Below, piece after piece: positions 38,161 to 50,213 of a stretch of 64,000 nt of DNA. The DNA is from Capsicum annuum (lineage: Eukaryota > Streptophyta > Magnoliopsida > Solanales > Solanaceae): the NCBI RefSeq assembly GCF_002878395.1, contig NC_061117.1, forward strand, positions 222,646,295 through 222,710,294, given 5' to 3'. Position 1 is the first letter of the stretch; every line of letters starts with the position of its first letter. The position numbers and the translations under genes were made by a program. The notes beneath the pieces are model-generated. The model was not told the origin of the DNA. It saw only the letters and a program-made list of their open reading frames with translations, and did no database searches.

Positions 38161-39637
38161 GTGGAAAACACATCACTTAACTTTGTAGTCATTACGCAAA
38201 AGTCACTTTTCTTTCATTCATTTCATCCATGGTCACTTAACTTTATATCTATTACGCAAATGTCATTTTTCTTTCATTCATTTCATCCATGGTTATTTAA
38301 CTTTACTCCGACCATCACAAAAGTCACTATGACCGGATTTTACAATAACTTCATCGAAAAAATAATGTGGAAACCTTAATTAATTATTAATTTTAATTTA
38401 AGTGAATATATAATATATTACTCATATCTTGACTTTTTTTTATATGTACACAACCCAATTTTCCTTATGCATTATTTAATGAAAGAATACCAATTTCTTA
38501 ACAGATTAGATTATCTAATGAAGACTATTTACATAAAAAAATTTGATTGATATTTTTATGAAATATTTCATAATATTGCATTCATCAGCCAAAAAGGTGC
38601 ATCGAAAAAGAGTGATAAACAAGATAAATTCTTCAAAACACATAAAATAGAAATACATGTATGATATTAATTTTTTTTAAAAAATTATTTTAATTCTTTG
38701 AAGATAAATCAACATACTAAAGATAGTTTTAAAATAATATCTTTTTAATTGTGTCATTGAATAAATATTATCAAAATTTGTACAAATAATGTTATATTAA
38801 CGTACAGTTTTGTTAATAAAAGTTATAAAATATAAGTACTTTGATAGATAAAGAAATTATAGGATATCTAATTTTTATATTTATTAATTAAATTAATTAA
38901 ATAATATTTAATTTATCAGAAATTGAATATTATAATAAAAATTTTTAAGAGAATTAATCGATTAGTCAAACAATTAAAAATACAAAGAAAAACTCAATAA
39001 ATAGAGCAATTTATCATATTAATATGATACACCGAATGCAAAGACTCAAGTGGCAAGAAAAAGAATGTATGAAAAAAAATAATTTTATCAACTACATGTC
39101 ACAATTTTGGAGGGAGAAAAATAATTTTATCAAATACATGCCATAATATATTAGTGAAAAAAAATAATTTACCAACACATGCCTCAACTTTAGAGGATTT
39201 TAAGAATATATAAGTATAATTTTATTTCATAAAAATATCAACCAAATTTTTTTTATGAAAACAGTCTTCATTAGGTAATCTAATCTATTAAGAAATTGGT
39301 ATTCTTTCATTAAATAATCCATAAGAAAAATTGGATTATGCATATATAAAAAGGATCAAGATATGAGTAATATATTATATATTCACTTAAATTAAATTAA
39401 GAGCTAATTAAGATTGCCACATCATTTTTTCGATGAAATTATTATAAAATCCGGTCATTGTGACTTTTGTGATGATCGGAGTAAAGTTAAATGACCATAG
39501 ATGAAATGAATAAAAGAAAAGTGACTTTTGCGTAATAGTTACAAAGTTAAGTGACCATGGATGAAATGAATGAAAGAAAAGTGACTTTTGGGTAATAGAC
39601 AGAAAGTTAAGTGACCACGGATGAAATTTACCCAAAT
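38161..39637. mobile_element. Foldback element with about 400-bp inverted arms
   Basis: 38161-38563 and 39637-39232 are inverted copies. Shared text includes CCATGGTCACTTAACTTT, the ACTTTTCTTTCATTCATTTC motif, GACCGGATTTTA and CCAATTTCTTAA. Within each arm the outer part is a tandem repeat of about 60 bp (TCACTTAACTTT ... TTTCATTCATTTCATCCATGG, two to three copies). The 0.67-kb middle is AT-rich and holds three decayed copies of an about 50-bp unit (39066-39200, AATAATTTTATCAA). The collinear copy A lacks it, which supports an insertion near 38150/39640. Confidence 0.8.
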
Positions 39638-39639
39638 AT

Positions 39640-39985
39640 TTAGACATGAAAATCGCGGTATTTGAAATTTTATGTATTTATATTTTAGTTAAAAATGATA
39701 TTTGAATATTGAAGTATTTATTTTAAAAATTTTAAAAAATTGATATTTGAGTATTGGAATCGAAGTTAAATATAAATAAAAATTAAAATTATTTTAAACT
39801 TTTGTAAGTGATCTGATGTGAAAACTATGAAAATATGGTCAAAGATGCCTTGAATTTTGTTTTATCATCCTCTCTCCTCCTAGTAGAATAACATAACGTT
39901 AAAAAAGAAATCAAGGCTTAATACATATACAATTCCTCAAATCTGCCAGTAAATTTTATTTAGATACTCAGATTATAACTTTTTT
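39640..39985 (+). repeat. Segmental duplication, copy B, right part
   Basis: Matches 34740-35060 (TATGTTTGGACATGAA-like, GTGAAAACTATGAAAATATG-like and TCATCCTCTCTCCT-like blocks). Together with 37255-38150 it shows what surrounded the foldback insertion. Confidence 0.65.
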
Positions 39986-40920
39986 TAATTAAACACCTAA
40001 ACACATGATAAAGTATTTCTTTTAGGCACTTTCAATTCAAATTTTAGACACTTTCAGTTCGACTGCAGTTTTCAGTTCATCTGAAATTTGGGTAATATTG
40101 GATCACAGATCATGAAAGGTTATTTCGATCTGAATTCTGAAATTTTTTCACTTTCCTCTTTAATATGATATCTTCTCTTTAACTTAATTACAAAATCAGA
40201 GATGCTAAGTCTTCTGATGAAGGCGAAAAAATAGATAGATATGTAGCGTATTTTGAAATGTACAAGCAGATAGTACTAGCTGTCATATTGATGAAACTCG
40301 AAAGCCCTAGAATGATAAGTAACACCACCTAGCGATAGATGTAGCATATAATCTATGAGTCTAACTGAACCCGATATTTGAAAAATCCTCGGAGATGAAT
40401 TAACAAAGATTTGAAGATGAATTATGTCTAATGGGCTATGTACTTTGTCTCTGGTATATATGAAATGATCATTATATCCGAATTATAAAGCTATGACACA
40501 ATCAAATCCGAAATAAAATGTTGAATTGAATCGAACCAATTTCTGCAGGAAGTTAATACAAGTAGTTTGCTGTGCACTTTTCAGTTCAAGATTAATGGGA
40601 TCAGAAAACATGCACGGACTATATATTTTTCTTCAACAACTTAATAATATGTTCGATAAAGAACATTTAACTCAGTGTTTAGTTTGTATTAGAGTGTACG
40701 CTATGCTTGAGGACGTTCCTATGTGTTTTTAGTTTTCCATATAAGCCAAGTTTTACCAGCCATAAATCATGACAGATCAGTACACGCCATACTCGAAAGG
40801 TCATTTAATGTCTGGTCAACGAACTAATTTAGTGTGAACATTATACATAGAGTTATGGACAATAATCTGCAGTGAGATTTCATACAATATATTTTAGTAA
40901 TTTTAGTGAAATGAATTAGC
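39986..40920. other. Upstream of the GeBP-like frame
   Basis: No supported gene. TATAAATATA at 40921-40930 is a candidate TATA box for the downstream frame. Confidence 0.35.
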
Positions 40921-40928
40921 TATAAATA
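40921..40928 (+). promoter_or_regulatory. Candidate TATA box for the GeBP-like frame
   Basis: TATAAATA about 190 bp before the first usable ATG, followed by an A/C-rich leader-like stretch. Suggestive only. Confidence 0.35.
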
Positions 40929-41120
40929 TAGCAAGTGAAAGAACCATCTCCGCAGTCTCACCAAAAAATCTTCTTTCTTTCTTTATCAGTTTCAACATTT
41001 TCACAAAGAATCACCAAGCCCAAAATACTAACTTTAGGAGAAGAATCGATCATCTCTAGACCTGCAAAAGCAACAGGAAAAAGAAAGCTCCCAACATCTG
41101 AATTGTATCAATCGAAGTGT

Positions 41121-41660
41121 ATGCTTGCGAAAATTGAAGAAAAAGGAAAGCGTCCTATGTCTGAATCATATGAATTGAAGCCAATTAATGTCCCTACATT
41201 TTCCAATCTTGAAAGAGGAGGAACATCTGAAAGTAAACTGGAAAAAGAGGACGATTATGATTATAATCATGACTTAGCAATCTTGAAGGCTATTTATCAT
41301 GACTATTTTAATAACGGGGTAATGCCACATCCACCTTATTCAAAGAACTTCATCGACTACATCGAGGCTTCAGTTCCCAACGTGAAGTTTTGTGGCCAGG
41401 CATTGGCGAATAAGATTGTTATGTTAGAGCACCATTTCTTAAAGGTTATCAAAATGGCTGCACGCGTAGGATATTACCCTGAAATAATCCACCCTATTTG
41501 TCGCTTTGTTAATTTCGGATACTATTATCCAGTTCGCAAAGAGCAAGATGAAACTGGAGTTGTTGATGCATTCTTGATTTTCAAGGTCGATGTCTTCATA
41601 GCAGCATTTTTAATTATATCTTGGAGCATTAGTTTAAAGTTCTCGATTTTCTTTCATTAA
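41121..41660 (+). CDS. GeBP-like (DUF573) protein, possibly decayed
   Basis: The frame is open from 40935, but the first ATG in it is at 41121, giving 179 aa. The N-terminal part is rich in K, E and S. From about residue 40 comes an acidic lead-in, then DLAILKAIYHDYF, FIDYIEAS and LANKIVMLEHHFLKVI, the spacing of hydrophobic residues expected of the trihelix-like DNA-binding domain of GLABROUS1-enhancer-binding proteins. The usual C-terminal leucine-zipper-like domain is absent; the tail VFIAAFLIISWSISLKF looks like read-through into non-coding sequence. Coding text upstream of 41121 (KPKILTLGEES, residues 28-38 of the open frame) suggests that an original ATG was lost. I treat it as a possible gene, more likely a truncated relic. 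Confidence 0.4.
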   Translation: MLAKIEEKGKRPMSESYELKPINVPTFSNLERGGTSESKLEKEDDYDYNHDLAILKAIYHDYFNNGVMPHPPYSKNFIDYIEASVPNVKFCGQALANKIVMLEHHFLKVIKMAARVGYYPEIIHPICRFVNFGYYYPVRKEQDETGVVDAFLIFKVDVFIAAFLIISWSISLKFSIFFH

Positions 41661-42280
41661 ACTTGAATCTAGTTGTTGTGTAAATTGTTAATTTGGATAT
41701 TGGTTTGCTCGAGATTTTCAGTTCAGCTCAAAATTTATGTGATACAAAATGTTACCTTTTTCCAAGTTTGATATCTTTTCTTTAACTTATAGAATCAGGT
41801 ATGTTAATTGTTCCTCTCTTCTTTCGGGGAAGAAAAAAATAACAATGAAATGACATATTTAACATAGAACAAAATCTGTAGATATTAAAAATCAGTTGCA
41901 TGAAACTTGAAAGCTTAGAAATGAAGAGCCACACCGCTCCTCTAAGTCAATAGAAAGTTAGAAAAATCAAGTGAACGTCATCATTTGTCCAAATGGTGGA
42001 TTCAGTAGATACGGTTAAGTTTGGAAAGGATACATTGTAGATATATGTATAGAGAAGTATCACTTAAATGCATCAACTTATACTTCAATACCGAAAAAAC
42101 AACATAGAATCATGCTTCAATTTCAAATGTGCTATACATTTAGGAAACTGTGACATAAAACTGGCAAGGAAAATCAATGAACTTAATTTTTCTATCCTCG
42201 ATTTAGTTTAGCTGCAGGATCTATCGGAAACAACCTCTATACCTCACCTCTGAGGTAGTGGTATGGACTGTGAACACTCT
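41661..42280. other. Spacer with a LINE/SINE-type 3' tail
   Basis: 42217-42265 (GGATCTATCGGAAACAACCTC, with GAGGTAGTGGTATGGACTGTG following) resembles the 3' tail of the LINE remnant ending at 8920 and of related Solanaceae retroposons. Nothing else is called. Confidence 0.4.
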
Positions 42281-42612
42281 TGTTAAAGTATGAAGAAGAG
42301 AGTGGAGCAGAATCTAGAAGAAGCAATAATAGACTAGTTAGTTTTCTATTATAACTGTTTTTCAGTTAGTTACACTAGTACTAACGGCTAGTTAGATAGT
42401 TAGTTAGTTAGCCTAATCCCTAGCTTATAAATGTATATGACTATACACATTGAAGAAGTAATGAATACAACAAATGTACTCACTCTCTAATAGTCTCTCT
42501 CATCTGCTCATCTTATTCTTCTTCTTTTTCTTATACCTCTAAATCTGTTCTTCCTTTGTTATTCATCTAAAGTACTACTAGCAAGTAGTATAGCAGTGTA
42601 TAGTTAATTACA
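42281..42612 (+). repeat. 5' LTR of a Ty1/copia element
   Basis: Begins TGTTAAAGTATG and ends TTAATTACA directly before the primer site TGGTATCAGAGCC at 42613, matching initiator tRNA-Met. Short (332 bp), as usual for copia. Its partner is not in the window. Confidence 0.8.
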
Positions 42613-42727
42613 TGGTATCAGAGCCATTACTCACTAGCAAACTAGTAGAGCAAGATCGACTCTGGTGTATTGTGTTATTCACAGCCAAATCAAGAAATCT
42701 TCAATCAAGAATTGAAACTCTGCAACA

Positions 42728-44143
42728 ATGGTGAATCAGAATGCACCTGTGGATCCTGCTGAGGCTTCCAGAGTTACTCTAAGTACATTAGATTACAACC
42801 ATCATCTTTTCTTGAGTCCTTCTGATATGAGTGACATACAAATCATCTCTTTTCAGTTAATAGGAATAAAAGTTTCTCAATTTGGTTTAGGTCCATGCGC
42901 ATAGGTTTACTAGGGAGAAACAAGTTGGGCATGGTTGATGGAACATGCTCTAAAGACAAGTTCTCTACTGAGTTAAGCAGTTACCGGGAAAGAGTGAATG
43001 CAATTGTATTGTCATGGATCATGAACTCTGTGTCCAAAGAGTTATTGAGAGGAATCATGTATGCTTCTGTGGTTAGTACTGTCTGAAATGAACTGTTTGC
43101 GAGGTTTAACAAGGTGGATGGGGCAAGAACATTCAACCTACACAAAGAGATTGCTACATTGTCTCAAGGTACTGCCTCAGTATCTGTGTATTTCTCAAAA
43201 CTCAAGGATCTGTGGGAAAAATTTGAGGCTCTAGTACCTGCACCTGGGTGTGAATGTGATAAATCTAAGGAGTATGTGGTACATCTACAAAAATTAAAGC
43301 TATTTCAGTTTCTCATGGGTCTGAAGGAGTCCTGCACATAAGAAAGGAGTAAAATCTTGCTTATGACCCCTCTCCCAAGTGTTAACTAAGCTTATGCAAT
43401 GGTAATAAGTGATGAGAGTCACAAATCTATTACAAATCAGGCAGGGATTTGGGGTATTAATCCTGCAGTCATCAGGAAGAATCTTGATCTAGTCATGTAT
43501 GCAAAAAATGGGGCAAGTGGGAGTCAAGGTCCCAAGTACAAAAGAAATGTCAGCTTGCAGTGTGATTACTATAAACTCAAAGGTCGCAACAAAGAGAACT
43601 GCTAGAAATTGATTGGCTATCCTCAAGACTATAAAGCTAAGAAGAAGTTCAGGCATGAAGGGTCAAACACAGCCTACAATGTGGCCTTAAGTTCTCATGA
43701 CTACTCAACAAATCAACATGGTTGCTACAACAAGGATGCAGGACAATCAGTAACTGTAAGTAATCAGATGGCTCAACTAAGCCAGATTGGAAAGAAAGCC
43801 TTTACCAAGGAGCAGTATGGGCAAATCTTGCAACTGATAAACAACAATAACTCTGTCAACACATCTACTGAATTTGTAAATGTAACAGGTGCAAGTATTT
43901 ATGCTTGTTTAGCTTCTTTTGATTCATAGAAATGGATTATATATACTGGTGCTACCAATCATATGGTTGGTAATTCAAGATTGTTAATTAACAAAATTGT
44001 TACAAAATTACAAAATCCGAAGAAATTGTATCTACCAGATGGTGATACTACAATGATCACTCATGTGGGAACTAGCTGTTTAGCAGAAGAAAACATGGGA
44101 AGTCTACTGAGGATCCTTCAGTAGATCAAGTTGCTTATCAAAA
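42728..44143 (+). pseudogene. Ty1/copia gag and start of protease, dead and truncated
   Basis: Starting at ATG 42728 (MVNQNAP), the frames read LDYNHHLFLSPSD, then after a frameshift near 42867 LLGRNKLGMVDGTC, FNKVDGARTFNLHKEIATLS and LKLFQFLMGLKES, all typical of copia gag. A degraded zinc knuckle CDYYKLKGRNKENC (43558-43602) has lost its second Cys and its His. Stops lie at 43084-43086 (TGA where W is usual), 43339-43341, about 43386, 43603-43605 and 43927-43929. The protease begins WIIYTGATNHMV; the family's catalytic D in DTGA is Y here. The sequence is cut at 44143 by the LTR of element G; the rest of pol lies outside or is lost. Confidence 0.88.
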
Positions 44144-45753
44144 TGTAACGTCCCATAAAAATCCTCCTTGTGTTATCTCGTAGTAGCTTGCTTATAGAGT
44201 TGAAGACTCAAATTTTTTTTCTCTGTGTCAAAGAGACTTATTCTCATTTTGAATTTCCAACCTTTGAGGATTTTATTTTTGACCTTTCCGACATTCGTTT
44301 CTCGATTTTTTTTGTTGATATACGATGGGGTAAGTCAATAGTACATCTTGGATGCATTTCAGGGGAAAAACACACTGGTTTGAAATGCCTTTGAAATGCT
44401 CCAGCATTTTGGGCGCATTTTAGGGGCAGATTCAGATTCAGGGTCAACTTTAAATGATCATAACTTCCTGTACATAATGAACTGGGAGAGCTGCTATATA
44501 TCAAATGAAATCTCTTTGATTTTCTTTCCAATTCCACTAATTTCATCCAAATCCAACATCTCAGTCAAAAGTTATGCCCGTTTTACTTCAACATATCAGC
44601 CTGTCAACTGACAGAAATTTTTGCAATATTTTTATTTCTTTAGGGCTAAATGGACATTTTTCATCTCCTATCATACACTAACATGAGATTTAAGCCTCAA
44701 TTGACCAAAAGATAGTCATTTTCTTTCAATTTCTCAAGAACCAAACCCTTAGTCCCAAAATAAAAATCAAGATCCTCAAAATTCAACCGTAAAATTTTGA
44801 AATTTATTTAAGATTCGAAATCCCCACTGCGAGGGATACAAGGAGCACCCATCAATTGTTTGTATAGCATTCCTAATTCTAGATTTCATTCGAAAGCTTC
44901 TAATTTAAGGTACGCGGGGTTTTCCTAAAAATCTCATGGGCATAGAAATCATGATCTTAAGAAAATGGTTTCGGATTTATGAATATATTCATGTTTTAGA
45001 AACATTGATGATATTGTTTTGGTCTTTAGGCCTTCCCCAAATTGATTTGAAGTGATATATGTATATATGTACGTGTTTTAATGTTAATGATTGAATTGAG
45101 ACCATGATTCATGTGTAAATTCCACTCTTGTTATGATTTTCTTTACTTATCATATGCTATGGATTATCTTGAATGCATCATTGAAAAGCATGATATGAAA
45201 TGCCTTAAGTATTGTTATAATTGGATTATAATTTTGATTTCAAAAGAGAGGGTAGTTATGTTGATAAATGTAGAAAATATTCATATAACGAAAGAGTGCA
45301 TGATTTTGCCAAAAGCATATGACCACTATATGTTTGAAGGATTCTTGCATAGTTTTGACTTATGTTTTGGAGCATGAAATCTCTTAAACTATTTGCATGT
45401 TTGGGTAGTCTGAATTGAGTTTTCATGAAAGAATCATGCATGGTACAATGTTGCTCAGAATTAGGACTTGCAAGTCTTGGTGTAACGACACCAACTTAGT
45501 TAAGGACATAATAATTCAAAACAGAATAGAACACATGTTTGAAATCAGATTTTCAGATGTTGAAACTAGAAATATGCATGATTCAAAACAGGATAAAATT
45601 GGGCATAAAGAAAGCTTAGGTGGTTCCCCGAAGAAGGCATGAGTTTAGATAACTGATTGTCCAAAACCGTGATTTGCCGATCCGAATATATTATTATACG
45701 CTGGCCTAGTGCCCTGTGGTGTATCAGACTCAGACACTCCAACTCTTGTGGTA
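44144..45753 (+). mobile_element. LTR fragment G (TGTAACGTCCC type), cut by element E
   Basis: Starts TGTAACGTCCC inside the copia protease and is collinear with the minus-strand sense of the LARD-like LTR: the TATCAAATGAAATCTCTTT block near 44500, GGTACGCGGGGTTTTCCTAA near 44910, TTTTGGTCTTTAGGCCTTCC near 45018, GACTTGCAAGTCTTGGTGTA near 45468, GGTGGTTCCCCGAAGAAGGC near 45620, and CAGACACTCCAAC near 45731. It stops at about 45753, where element E begins, so its remaining third and the rest of the element should lie beyond the window. Confidence 0.8.
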
Positions 45754-45794
45754 TTTAGACACGTAATCTTGTCCTTTCCCAAAAATATTTTAAC

Positions 45795-45836
45795 TATTTT
45801 TATTTTATTTTATTTTATTTTTATTTTTATTTTATT
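45795..45836. repeat. (ATTTT)n microsatellite in the LTR of E
   Basis: Simple run of TATTTTATTTT units near the start of E's LTR. Confidence 0.85.
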
Positions 45837-46134
45837 CACCTTATCATACTTTTATTTAATTGATAATTTCTCCCCCCAAAGAAAGAGAATTAAAAATAAT
45901 TAAATACATAGCATCTTTGCCATCTCACTATGCCACCTCAACACCTCACTTTCAATTTTTCATTGGATACATGCAAAAGACATATGCCCTACTCATTTTT
46001 CCACACGCCACCCTCATCTTTCCACATGCCACACTAACTTTTCCACATGCCACACACTTATTCCCACAAGCTACCAATTATATGCTTTCACATAGGATAA
46101 TAAATAAAGAAAAAGAAAAAAACCAAATAAAAAA

Positions 46135-46142
46135 TATAAAAG
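46135..46142 (+). promoter_or_regulatory. Candidate LTR promoter (TATA box) of element E
   Basis: TATAAAAG in an A-rich context, followed within about 30 bases by a shift to a C/T- and A/C-rich leader and then a GA-rich tract (46240-46560, many GAGAGA). This is the expected layout of the U3/R border in a plant LTR. Not tested. Confidence 0.45.
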
Positions 46143-47782
46143 GAAAATTCTAAAAGGGAAAAAGGGGGAGGCTCATTCTTTCATCATCATCTTCTCCACA
46201 ATAACAACAATCACCAAATCATCTTTCTCACAAGAAGAACAAAAAAACCGAGGGAGAGAAGAGAGAATCGCGCGAGAGTGAATAAAAATTGAGAGAGAAA
46301 CAGTGAAGCGGGGGACCTCCATTTTCGGCTCCATTTTCTTGGAAATTAACAGAAAACACACCTGCACACACTCATCACGTATCTTTTCCTTTTCCCCCCC
46401 ATACAAAAATCGCACACACAGAGAGATTGAGAGGGAGAGAAGAGAAATTAAGAGTAGTGAACAGAGAAAGATAGGAGAGATTGAGAGTGATAGATGGAGA
46501 GAGGCATAGAGAGCTGAAACACAGAAAAACAAGATGACAGAGAGAGAAGATCAGTGAAGAAAAGGGAAGAAATTGGAGTGAATCGTGAGAGGGATCGAGG
46601 AGGTTTAACGAAAATAGGAAAATTCGGTGGATTTTGGGGTTTTCCATTCGTTTCTCGCCGAAAACAGTGTTGAAACTAGATTTGGGACTTATTTTCATTA
46701 CCACCAAGGTCATCGGAGTTCCGGCGAGTTAAAATCTCGCCAGAAATAGTAAAATCATCATCCCTCAATAACACCCAACCCGCTTTCCATTGATTTCGAC
46801 GAGGTTCAATTGAAACAGAGAGGATGGGCTGTTTGTTTTTTCTTGAAAATTAGTTTGGTTTTGGTTGTATTCAATTCACAAGTTTGAGTTTGAGGTCTGT
46901 CCGTGGTTCATTGGTCCACAAGGTTTCTGTCATCATTGAAATCAGTTCAAGTTGGTGATTAAAAGCAACAATTTAAGGTCCAACTCTTTTATCTTATTCT
47001 TATTTTTAGTTAATTTTTATTATTGTGTGTGGTTGACTGCTGTCGTCTTGACTTTCTCTTATCTTATGTGTGATGTGAATGATGAATGTTCGTTATTCTT
47101 GATTGGTGGATTGTGTATTGAAATGGGTTAATCATATAGTTGAGAATGAATCGAGACGGGGATTGAAAATTGTTAAGAAGTGAATATTATGGTATTTTAG
47201 TTCATTTTTGATGTTGAATGTGATATGTCGTCGAGCGGGCAGACAAACATTAGGCCGGGTAGGCAAATTTAGAATTGGTGGATTATTGGATGTTGGAAAT
47301 ATTTGTTGAATGTCTTGTTTACCGCATTTGAAAAGTATATTCATTTGGCCGGGGAATGCCAAGAAGTACTATGTTGGAGGACATTTGTGATGAAGGCCTG
47401 AGGCATCGGGTAAGGCATTGGAGCTTAGTCTAGGATTAGTTTAGAATAGGATTTACATTTTTGTATTTTTCTATTTCGAGACTGTATATACTCGTACTGG
47501 ACACTAGATTTTTGATTTGTTTTGTTTTGTTTGTTTGTTTGATTATTTTATGTGTTTTTGTGTAATTTGTACATCGTAGTGCCAAATTAACCGATTCACT
47601 CCACCAAGCGACCCTAGTCGAACCACGGGATCGAGGGGTGCCTAACACCTTCCCCTCGATCAAAGAATACCTTAGCCGGAATCTCTGTTCGTGGATGAGT
47701 TTTATAGAGTCAAAACTATTTTGAAAAAGGATATCCACGGGTGACTTGGCACACCTAATTTATGCCAAGTGGCTACTCTGAG

Positions 47783-50090
47783 TGTAATACCCCATATTTT
47801 CGTGCTAGAATTCTAATCGTCGTTCCTGCATGTCTAAGATCTAATCCAAATGAGTTGAATGTGAATACAATTTTCATGATCTTTATGCTAGTATGTGAAG
47901 TGCTCTTGAGGTCAACAATGTTCATATAAATCATTTAGAGCTAAGTTGAGCTAAGACCATTTGATTTATCTAATATTTGATATTCGATTCTACAAGGATC
48001 TACTTCAAACGTGTATATCTCTTAATATACATGGAATTTTTCATCCCAACACCTATAAAATTGTAGATAATTGAATTATCTTTCCAACAATACCAATTTC
48101 GCAAAAATCCAATACCCGAGTGATGAGTTATGCCCATTTTTGTGAGAGGCAGTATGGATGTGCGATAAGGTATGAGACGCATACCTTAGCTTGTGTGATA
48201 AGGTGTGCGGTGCATACCCTAGCATATGCAATCAGGTGTGCGACGAACACTTAGGGTTTCAGCAACGAAAACACTCCATTTTTGAGTTATTTCGAGGATA
48301 ACTAAGCCATTTAACTTTCCTTACATGTCCCTAAACATAACCCTACAAATTTAACTGCTCCTAAACACATCATAACCCTATTATCAGTCTAAGCACATCA
48401 TTCAACAGCACAATAAGAGCAAAACAATTAGGTTTGCACAATCAATATTTGAAGGTCCAATCTTTCAACAATTTCGTTACTATAGAGGTATGTGGGGATA
48501 TCAATAAGAACATCCTTTCGTTCTTGTGCCCAAAATTTATATTATTTTATGAATACACATGATTTTACATGCTTTACTTGTGAATTTGAGATGGAAATAT
48601 TCTTGTTAAAGAAACTATGACATTTTGATGTTTGAAAGATGAATTCCACGAGCTAAATGTGAATATTCATGATTTAAGTTGAATTTCCAGATTTTGGTAT
48701 GAATTATACATGTTTCCACATAAAGTATAAATCTTGAAATGTTTTGCTCAAGTGTTGAATTATGGATTTTGAACCCCCTATTCGAGATTATGAATTTTAA
48801 AGAAGTTATGTGTTATATACACCTTGATATGAGAATGATTTGACCTTTTGGTCTTGAAAGAGTTGTTTTGAACTCGAATGAGAAAAGAAATCCACATTTT
48901 GATTGATTATGAAAAAGAGGTAGCATGATGGCTCCCGTTATGAATTGTTGAATTGTGTTGTTGTGGATTTTCTTGTAAAATGATCTGAGCTAAGTCTGGG
49001 AGTAGTCTTTAGCACCGAGTGAGACATATAGCTGTGATTGATACTTCCCTAGAACTACGTGCCCCCGTAGGATGTGAGCCTAAGGCTGAATGATATAGTG
49101 ATCACTAGTGAATGAATGATTAAGGTCCTACTACGATGGCAAAGATAGGACAGCTCTCCCCAACGTGGGTTGGATATTGGACTCCATGTAGCCCACATGG
49201 TTTATGTCAGTTGTAAGAGACTCCCAATATGTGTGTGTGTGTATTCTCCTATCTAATATGAAAAGTCTTATTCTTCTATCTGAGATGAAAACATATTTGT
49301 TTGAAAGACTGAGTTTAAGAAAGTCATTGTTTTTGAAAGATTTAATGAACATATATTCCAAAGAGAATTGTTATGAGATTTGATTGCTTTGATGATTTGG
49401 AATCCATATGGAAGTAAATTGAGATTTATTATGATGACTCACATGTTTCACCTGATATATTTTACTCTCTTATGATTATGATGATTTAATTCGAGCTAAG
49501 TGAGTCATTTATATCAGTATGCATAATTTTATAAAGTGTGATGATATTAAGCTATTATTTTATATATGCATTGCACCCCTGTATGCTCGGTACGTTTGCA
49601 TGGTACTGACCCACACATTCGTATGTGGGCTACATTTTCTCGGAATGTAGGTACAAGGTATAGTGTACATCTTCAGATCCAGTCAGTTTGTGGCATTTAG
49701 TCAGCAGGTGATAAGTCCTTTTGATTCAAGGGCTTGAGTTAGTTATACAGTTTGAGAAGTGTTGTATTTTCTTTATTCAGTCGTATTGAGTTGGGTTAGT
49801 CGGGAGTCATGACCCGGCTACCTATAGTTAGTACTAGTAGAGGCTTCATAGACAGCCAGTAGAAGTTGATGTATTCCGTTTCAGTTTTGGTTGTAAAAGT
49901 AGAGTTGTAATCTTGTAAATTTAGTTTTGTATCTATCATATTCAGAAAAGAGTTATTTTTCGCAGATTTGTATAGATTTATACTTTTTGTTCAGTTGCTT
50001 ATGAGTTATGCCAGTAGAAGGGTTAGCTTGGGGTCACTTGTGATCCTAAGCACCGTGTGATGTCTCGGGACCCAATTTCGGGTTGTTACA
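47783..50090 (+). mobile_element. Solo LTR F (2.3 kb) inside E's 5' LTR
   Basis: Begins TGTAATACCCC and ends GGTTGTTACA, flanked by CTGAG (47778-47782) and TTGAG (50091-50095), a 5-bp target-site duplication with one C/T change. The orientation is set by similarity of its first 400 bases to the sense strand of the LARD-like LTR (TTATCTTTCCAACAATACCA near 48080 in reading order). No second LTR, primer site or coding frame lies inside. A TG run sits at 49230-49243. Confidence 0.82.
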
Positions 50091-50213
50091 TTGAGTTTTG
50101 AAACTAATGAATCATTTTTCAAAATAATTTTCATTTTTGGTCACTTTAATATTAAAATCCTTTTGAAACTTAAAAATCAATTCTTTTTGGGAGTGAAAAA
50201 AAGGGGTGCAACA

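Noticed and set aside
38161..38379. Open frame of 72 aa (and its mirror at 39408-39647)
   Set aside because: Both are translations of the same 60-bp repeats in the arms of the foldback element; no protein family is suggested.
46173..46713. Overlapping minus-strand open frames of 119 and 112 aa
   Set aside because: They come from the GA-rich tract of E's LTR read in antisense (leucine/serine-rich low complexity).
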